A DNA stretch of 20,047 nucleotides, from NCBI GenBank assembly GCA_029861675.1, contig JAOTYV010000054.1, positions 1-20,047 of the forward strand. The letters run 5' to 3'. Shown here in pieces: positions 15,086 through 20,047 of the stretch. The DNA is from Alphaproteobacteria bacterium (GTDB lineage: Bacteria > Pseudomonadota > Alphaproteobacteria > UBA8366). A program made the translations under genes and the position numbers. Under the pieces are notes generated by a model. The model saw only the letters and a program-made list of their open reading frames with translations. It was not told the origin of the DNA and ran no database searches. Each line of letters opens with the position of its first letter. Positions within the stretch are counted from its first letter, which is position 1.

Positions 15086-16738
15086 TTACTTCTCCGCCCG
15101 CCAGTTTTCCGCCCATAACGTGCTGGGATACTGATGCCCGGTCGGCTGGACGCCCCGGAGCCATTTCGGGAAAATATAGGCGTTGGCGCGAAAGTAGAGC
15201 GGCAGCGCCGGCAGATCCTTGGCATAGAGCAATTGCATGTCGTGCCAGAGGGCGAGGTGCTTATCCGGTTCGCAGACAACCTCCATGCCGTCGATGATTT
15301 TGTCCATCTTCTTGCTGCGATAGCTGGTGTAATTCTGGCCGGTCCACCCGTTGGATTCTTTCGGAATCATCGTTGAATGCAGGGTCGTGCGCGGAATGTT
15401 TTGCGGCGAAGACAGCCATGCGAACATGGCAAGCCCGGTATATTTGCGATGGCGCACGGTTTCGCCGAAATAGACGCGGGGCGGCTGGTTGCGGATACGG
15501 ACGTCGATGCCCAGTTGCCGCCACTGGCTTTGCATGACCTGCTGCACCAGTTCGCGTGACTTGTTGCCCGCGGTGGTCATGAATTCGAGCTGCAGGCGTT
15601 CGCCCTTGGCGTTGTGACGAATACCGCCGCGGATTTGCGTCCATCCCGCCTCGGCCAAAAGTTTTTTCGCCTGTTTCGGGTTGTAGGCGTATTTCGGAAT
15701 CTTGGCGTTGTAGACGCTATCGAGCGGATTGGTTTGACCGTGCGCCACCGGTTGATGCCCGGCGAAAAGTTGCTTGGTGATCGCGGCGCGATCCAGGCCC
15801 ATCAGCAGGGCGTGGCGGGTCCGGCGATCCTTCAGGATTGGGTTTTCGAGATTGAGATCGATGTGTTCGTAGATCAGGCCGGGCTTGTAGACGATATTGA
15901 AACGCTTGCCCTGGCGTTGCGCGAAGGTCAGCGCCTGGTCGACCGACAATCCCATTTCGCCGGCGATATAATCGATATTGCCCGATAAGAGATTCGCGGT
16001 AAGCGCGGCCGTGTTCTCGATGGCGCGGATCGTGATCCGCTTGAAGTGGGGCTTGCGGCCCCACCAGCGCGGGTTCCGCTCAAGCACGACGTAGGATCCC
16101 GACACCACCTTGACGACCCGGTAGGGGCCGAACCAGAGGCCGGGATTGGTCGGCTCCGTCTCGTAGGCGCTGCGATCCTTGTAGGCCGTGGGATCGGCAA
16201 AATGCTTTCGCTCGATATGGGCCGGCAGGAGGTCGAAGTCATTGATCGCTTCGTAGTCGCAGGTGCGTTTGTTGATATGCAGTGTGAAAGTGCGGTCGTC
16301 GGGCGTGTCGATTTTCGTGATCCGGGAGAACAAATCCCGGCCGGAAGCGCCGCTTTTCTTGTGGCGTCCGACCTCCCAGGTGAAGCGCACGTCCCTGGTG
16401 GTGATCGGCGTGCCGTCGCCCCATAGCGCATCCTTGCGCAGGCTATAGGTGACCGCGATGCCGGGTTTGCCGTCGGCGGTGGTCTCGTGCCGCGCGGTGC
16501 CTTTCTTCAGGCTCGGCAGATCGGTGCAGAGCATGCAGGTTAACTGCCATTTCGCGTCATACAGGGTCAGCGGGCGGCGGACCAAGCCGAGAATGTAGGA
16601 TTTCGCCAACATGCTGCCGATCAGCGGATTCAGGTTGTTCGGGAACTGGCTGATACCGATTACCAGTTCGTCCTTGGCCAAGGCTGGGCCGGTCCAGGCG
16701 AGCAGCGCCAGCAGAAACGCCGTGAGGGATTTTTTCAT
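15086..16738 (-). CDS. ABC importer substrate-binding protein, solute-binding family 5
   Basis: The 550-residue protein has a clear Sec signal peptide ('MKKSLTAFLLALLAWTGPALA', likely cleavage after A21) without a lipobox, so it is a free periplasmic binding protein. The mature part follows the family 5 (DppA/OppA-like) pattern: an opening 'LVIGISQFPNNLNPLI', 'VTYSLRKDALWGDGTPITTRDVRFTWEV' around residue 130, 'GPYRVVKV' with 'VLERNPRWWGRKPHFKRITI', and a C-terminal 'LYAKDLPALPLYFRANAYI'. Family members bind peptides but also opines, sugars, nickel or other ligands, so the ligand is open. A ribosome binding site (AAGGA) is about 9 bases upstream of the ATG. It lies 51 bp after the crotonase gene, perhaps in the same operon. 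Confidence 0.9.
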   Translation of the reverse strand: MKKSLTAFLLALLAWTGPALAKDELVIGISQFPNNLNPLIGSMLAKSYILGLVRRPLTLYDAKWQLTCMLCTDLPSLKKGTARHETTADGKPGIAVTYSLRKDALWGDGTPITTRDVRFTWEVGRHKKSGASGRDLFSRITKIDTPDDRTFTLHINKRTCDYEAINDFDLLPAHIERKHFADPTAYKDRSAYETEPTNPGLWFGPYRVVKVVSGSYVVLERNPRWWGRKPHFKRITIRAIENTAALTANLLSGNIDYIAGEMGLSVDQALTFAQRQGKRFNIVYKPGLIYEHIDLNLENPILKDRRTRHALLMGLDRAAITKQLFAGHQPVAHGQTNPLDSVYNAKIPKYAYNPKQAKKLLAEAGWTQIRGGIRHNAKGERLQLEFMTTAGNKSRELVQQVMQSQWRQLGIDVRIRNQPPRVYFGETVRHRKYTGLAMFAWLSSPQNIPRTTLHSTMIPKESNGWTGQNYTSYRSKKMDKIIDGMEVVCEPDKHLALWHDMQLLYAKDLPALPLYFRANAYIFPKWLRGVQPTGHQYPSTLWAENWRAEK

Positions 16739-16789
16739 TTATTACCGATCCTTGAGCGTACGCAATTTTGTTTTCATTGGCCGCCGCTT

Positions 16790-17524
16790 CTATTCATCGA
16801 ATTGCCCATGCCGGCCGGCGCCGCCAACGAAACGTGCGGCGCCGTCCCGTCCCTCACGGTCGACCACGGACAGGCCTTCGCGAAATTCCGCCCTCATGGC
16901 GTCTTCAAAAGATAAATCACCCTGACGATAAACCGATTCCCGGTCCTTCCGCAGACAAAGTTGCGGAAAGGAGGCAATGTCGGCGGCAAGGGATTCGGCG
17001 GCGGCGCGCGCGGCGCCATTGCCGACGACCCGGTTGGCGAGGCCGAGTTGCAGCGCTTCCTCCGCGGCGACGGGCCGTCCTGTCAAAATCAGGTCGAGTG
17101 CCCGGCTGACGCCGATCAGTCGCGGCAGGCGAACCGTTCCGCCATCGATCAGCGGCATGCCGAAGCGGCGGCAGAAGACCCCCAGCACCGCGTCCTGCTC
17201 CATCACGCGCAGATCGCACCACAACGCCAGCTCCAATCCACCGGCCACGGCATGTCCCGCAATGGCCGCGATCACCGGTTTGCTGAGCGCCAGCCGGCTC
17301 GGCCCCATCGGCCCGTCCTTGTCCTGCTGGTATCGTTTCTTGCGTTCGCCGGAGGCCACCGCCTTTAGATCCGCGCCGGCACAGAACGCACCGCCCGCGC
17401 GAAAGGCGTCCGCAAGCGCATCGGCCGTTTCATTGTCGACCGCGTTACGCACGTCGGGGCGGTTGATCACAACCGTCGTGACCGGTCCGCTTTTCTCGAT
17501 CAAAACTTTTCGGCTGGCCGTCAT
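16790..17524 (-). CDS. Crotonase/enoyl-CoA hydratase family protein with an apparent internal deletion
   Basis: The 244-residue protein (start ATG 17524; a GTG at 17566 would add 14 unlike residues) is a crotonase-fold protein that normally acts on acyl-CoA thioesters in the cytoplasm. Motifs: 'VTTVVINRPDVRNAVDNETADALADAFRA' (15-43), 'GGAFCAGADLKA' (44-55, first oxyanion-hole loop), 'IAGHAVAGGLELALWCDLRV' (88-107, second oxyanion-hole loop, with E98 matching rat hydratase E144) and 'GVFCRRFGMPLIDGGTVRLPRLIG'. In other crotonases about 15-18 residues, including the strand 'VAVLTG', lie between 'DAFRA' and 'GGAFCAGAD'; here the two are joined directly. The position of the second hydratase glutamate (E164 in rat) is Cys, so it may not be a true hydratase in any case. 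The reading frame is intact, so it is called CDS, but function is doubtful. Confidence 0.8.
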   Translation of the reverse strand: MTASRKVLIEKSGPVTTVVINRPDVRNAVDNETADALADAFRAGGAFCAGADLKAVASGERKKRYQQDKDGPMGPSRLALSKPVIAAIAGHAVAGGLELALWCDLRVMEQDAVLGVFCRRFGMPLIDGGTVRLPRLIGVSRALDLILTGRPVAAEEALQLGLANRVVGNGAARAAAESLAADIASFPQLCLRKDRESVYRQGDLSFEDAMRAEFREGLSVVDREGRDGAARFVGGAGRHGQFDE

Positions 17525-17618
17525 GCCAAGTCGGTCCGTCGTTGCGCCGTGAATTCGCAAGGCCACTGTGCCCGATCATCGAACGGAGGGGAACGGCCAA
17601 TCCCGCGCGCCATGCGTA

Positions 17619-17647
17619 TTGTCAAACGGTCCCGGGCAACCTAGTTT
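17619..17647 (+). promoter_or_regulatory. Candidate promoter for the radical SAM gene
   Basis: TTGTCA (17619-17624, five of six to the -35 consensus) is followed after exactly 17 bases by TAGTTT (17642-17647, a weak -10). It lies in the 200-bp divergent gap 17525-17726 and would give a leader of about 70 bases before the ATG at 17727. Confidence 0.3.
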
Positions 17648-17726
17648 TTATCGCCCGTGCCGGACTGCTTCCCGACGCCGATATCCGCATTGTTGCAGCC
17701 GGCACCGATTCTGCGCCAGTGAGCCC

Positions 17727-20047
17727 ATGAAAATCGATTTAATAGACACCACCAGCGACTACATCCCCTTGTCGCTGTTCTATCTGAAGAGCTATGCGGA
17801 GAGCGATCCCCTGATCGCCGCGCAGGGCAGGATCGACGTGTTCACGCCGACCGAAGCGTCGGATATCGACCGGACTGTCGGCGAAATCGTCGCCCGGTCG
17901 CCCGATATCATCGGATTTTCGTGCTACATCTGGAACAGTTCGCAGACGATGGAAATTTGCCGGCGCGTCAAGGCGCAGGCGCTGGATGTGACAATTGTTC
18001 TGGGCGGTCCGGACGTCTCGTCCGTTCCCGAGAAAACCATCAACGAAAATGACTGGGTCGATGTTGTCGTGCGGGGCGAGGGTGAAGAGACCTTTCGCGA
18101 ACTTCTGCAGTTGTGGATCGGTGAGGGACGGTGTTTCGTCGATGAACGCCTCGATACGGTAGCCGGTCTGGCGTTTCGGCGCGACGGCGCATTGGTGATG
18201 ACCGATCGCCGGCCGTTTATCGACGACCTCGACGTCATTCCATCGCCCTATCTCAACGGATGCATCGATCTGGCGACCGAGAAGCGGACCATCCTGTTCG
18301 AAACCTACCGCGGTTGTCCGTTCAAATGCAGCTTCTGCTTCTATCCCAAGGACTATGGCAACCTGCTGCACAGTTTTTCGCTCGACCGGGTCGAACGGGA
18401 TTTGCGGGACATTCTCCAAAGCGGCGTCCGTTCGATATTCCTGATGGATCCGACATTCAACATTCCGCCCAAGCGGGCGAAGCGGATTTTGGAAATTATC
18501 GCCGAATACAAGCAGTTCGAGGATCTGTCCGTGACGGTCGAGTTGCGCGTGGACCTGCTCGATCGCGAATTCATGGACATGCTGAAGGCTGCGGGAATCG
18601 GCATCGTCGAGATCGGTTTGCAGAGTTCCAACGACACGGTGCTGCGCGCGGTCGATCGCAAGCAAAGCATGCGTAAGATCACGGAGAACGTGCGGTATCT
18701 CCAGTCGATCGATATCGACGTGGTGTGTCAGCTTATCTATGGCCTGCCGGAAGGGACCTATGCGGAATACCTGGAATCGCTCGATTTCAGCATCTCGCTG
18801 GACGCGTCCAAGATCGAGCCCTATCGGCTGCAATTGCTGCCGGGCACGCCGATGTATCAGAACGCCGAATTGCTCGGCCTGAATTTCGTGGATGCCGGCA
18901 GCCGGCAAATTATCAGCACGCGCACCATGAGCGCTGCGGAAATCGATCGGGCGGAGCAATTGACGGAACTTCTCGAGTGTTTCTACGACAACTCGGAGGC
19001 GCGCCACAGCTTTCGTTGGCTGGCCGGTCAAGTCGGGCGAACCTATGCGACATTGCTGGACGAATATCTGACCTGGCGGCAGGCGCAGCCGATGCCGTTT
19101 CAGGGTTGGCGCGAGGAAGGAAGCCGGCATCTGGACGGGTTTATCGGCAGCCTCGGTGTCAGCCGCTCCGAAGAGGTCGCGGCGGTGAGCCGTGAACTGC
19201 TGCGGTACGATTTTTATATCAGTCCAAGCGTGGATATCCGGCGCGACACGATCTGCCAGTTCGACTACGCCGTGGACGAGGCACTGGGCGCGGAGGCGTC
19301 ATTCCCGAGCAAGCGGCAAACCTGGCTGCTGTTTCACACGACCGATTCGGTGGCGAGCAATTTCTTCAACGGGACGATGTTCCGGAAATCCTACAGGCGA
19401 ATCCCGTCTAAAGTCATGGCCGATCCGATCGGTGCGCGCGCCAGGCTGGAGCCGCGCGAAATCATGGCCATTGCCCGGTGGCATCTGCTGCAGGGCAATT
19501 TGGAGCAAGCGGACAAGATTGCGCGGCAGATGTCGAAGAAGCGGGAGGACAATGCCGACGCCGCTTACGTGCTGGGCGCGATTGCCGCGGAGACGGGCGA
19601 TTTTGCGATGGCGTTGAGTCATCTTCGCCGGGCGGCGGAATTGGCTCCCGGTGACGCGGGGAATTTTGTGGCAATCGGCAATATCCTGAGCGCCATGGAA
19701 AATCTCGAAGAGGCCCGCGAAGCGTATCGCCAAGGTATCGAACTCGATCCCGGTCTGGTCGAACCGACCTATAATTTCGGGGTTATCTCCGCGATGCTGG
19801 AACAGAACGATGAGGCAATCCGCGCGTTTGAACGCGTCATTGTCCTCCAGCCCGACTTTGCGGAAGGCCATTTCGGTCTCGGTGAAGTGCTGAGCGCGGC
19901 CGGCCGGCCGGCCGAGGCGGTGGCCGCCTATGAGATGGCGCTCGCTCTGAAACCGGAATTCGCGGATGCGGCTGAAAGTCTCGCGGCGGCGCAGCAGCAA
20001 CGTCGTCAAACGCCGCCTTCCGTGCCGGGAATGCCGCTCCGAACCTC
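17727..20047 (+). CDS. Cobalamin-binding radical SAM protein with C-terminal TPR array, 3' end outside window
   Basis: The frame from ATG 17727 is open to the last base: 773 full codons, no stop, so the gene continues. Residues 1 to about 130 form a B12-binding-type Rossmann domain: 'DIIGFSCYIW', G93-G94-P95 in 'IVLGGPDVSS', and 'VVVRGEGEETFREL' (113-126). The DxHxxG histidine motif is absent, as is usual in radical SAM partners. The radical SAM core begins at about 185 with the CxxxCxxC cluster C197-C201-C204 in 'ETYRGCPFKCSFCFYPK' and includes 'GIVEIGLQSSNDTVLRAVDRKQ' near 290-315. A domain of unknown type follows (about 390-600; it may be DUF4080-like). Four TPR units then occupy about 612-643, 644-677, 678-711 and 712-745, and the visible end is Gln/Pro-rich. 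Class B enzymes of this type methylate or rearrange unactivated carbons; the substrate is unknown. The TPR part suggests a protein partner or substrate. The weak GTGAG upstream is the only ribosome binding site seen. Confidence 0.88.
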   Translation, partial: MKIDLIDTTSDYIPLSLFYLKSYAESDPLIAAQGRIDVFTPTEASDIDRTVGEIVARSPDIIGFSCYIWNSSQTMEICRRVKAQALDVTIVLGGPDVSSVPEKTINENDWVDVVVRGEGEETFRELLQLWIGEGRCFVDERLDTVAGLAFRRDGALVMTDRRPFIDDLDVIPSPYLNGCIDLATEKRTILFETYRGCPFKCSFCFYPKDYGNLLHSFSLDRVERDLRDILQSGVRSIFLMDPTFNIPPKRAKRILEIIAEYKQFEDLSVTVELRVDLLDREFMDMLKAAGIGIVEIGLQSSNDTVLRAVDRKQSMRKITENVRYLQSIDIDVVCQLIYGLPEGTYAEYLESLDFSISLDASKIEPYRLQLLPGTPMYQNAELLGLNFVDAGSRQIISTRTMSAAEIDRAEQLTELLECFYDNSEARHSFRWLAGQVGRTYATLLDEYLTWRQAQPMPFQGWREEGSRHLDGFIGSLGVSRSEEVAAVSRELLRYDFYISPSVDIRRDTICQFDYAVDEALGAEASFPSKRQTWLLFHTTDSVASNFFNGTMFRKSYRRIPSKVMADPIGARARLEPREIMAIARWHLLQGNLEQADKIARQMSKKREDNADAAYVLGAIAAETGDFAMALSHLRRAAELAPGDAGNFVAIGNILSAMENLEEAREAYRQGIELDPGLVEPTYNFGVISAMLEQNDEAIRAFERVIVLQPDFAEGHFGLGEVLSAAGRPAEAVAAYEMALALKPEFADAAESLAAAQQQRRQTPPSVPGMPLRT

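Noticed and set aside
17739..19130. A 463-codon open frame on the minus strand inside the radical SAM gene
   Set aside because: It is fully antisense to a gene with clear catalytic motifs; its product is Arg/Asp/Gln-rich with no family likeness. GC-rich coding DNA often leaves the opposite strand open.

Overview
The window looks like a piece of an alphaproteobacterial chromosome. It is GC-rich, most starts are ATG, and genes are tightly packed with short overlaps. The order tlyA / ispA / xseB / histone-deacetylase-like gene is a recognisable (though disturbed) alphaproteobacterial housekeeping neighbourhood; a Rhodospirillales-like member is a guess. No rRNA, tRNA, insertion sequence, phage gene or CRISPR array was seen.

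Layout. (a) 1-920: 3' part of a TTC38-like TPR protein gene (+). (b) 1039-2838: sppA, a membrane signal-peptide peptidase (+), meeting tlyA (-) tail to tail with a 4-bp overlap. (c) 2835-4917, minus strand: xseB, ispA, tlyA. The usual dxs gene between ispA and tlyA is absent; about 190 bp of apparently non-coding DNA is there instead. (d) 5089-6757, plus strand: a cupin protein, a possible tryptophan-rich mini-ORF and a DUF2189 membrane protein. They lie between xseB and (e) the histone-deacetylase-like hydrolase gene (6784-7713, -), which in relatives is often next to xseB. (f) 7984-12385: a two-gene RND efflux operon (periplasmic adaptor and inner-membrane pump) with no outer-membrane channel gene. 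(g) 12444-13019 (-): a low-complexity, probably disordered 191-residue orphan protein, preceded by a very AT-rich island holding at least three abutting inverted repeats, one of them close to the CRP/FNR-family consensus. (h) 13200-17524, minus strand: a crotonase-family gene followed by an Opp/Dpp-type ABC importer cassette (binding protein, two permeases) with no ATPase genes. The crotonase seems to have lost about 15-18 residues in frame just before its oxyanion-hole motif. (i) 17727 to the right edge (+): a cobalamin-binding radical SAM protein with a C-terminal TPR array, cut by the window end.

How genes relate. tlyA, ispA and xseB are housekeeping (rRNA/virulence-type methylation, isoprenoid chain synthesis, exonuclease VII). 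The RND pair forms one exporter. The importer cassette would need ATPases from elsewhere. The parts most worth a second look are the B12/radical-SAM/TPR fusion, the damaged-looking crotonase, the operator-like AT island, the missing dxs and the Trp-rich mini-ORF.
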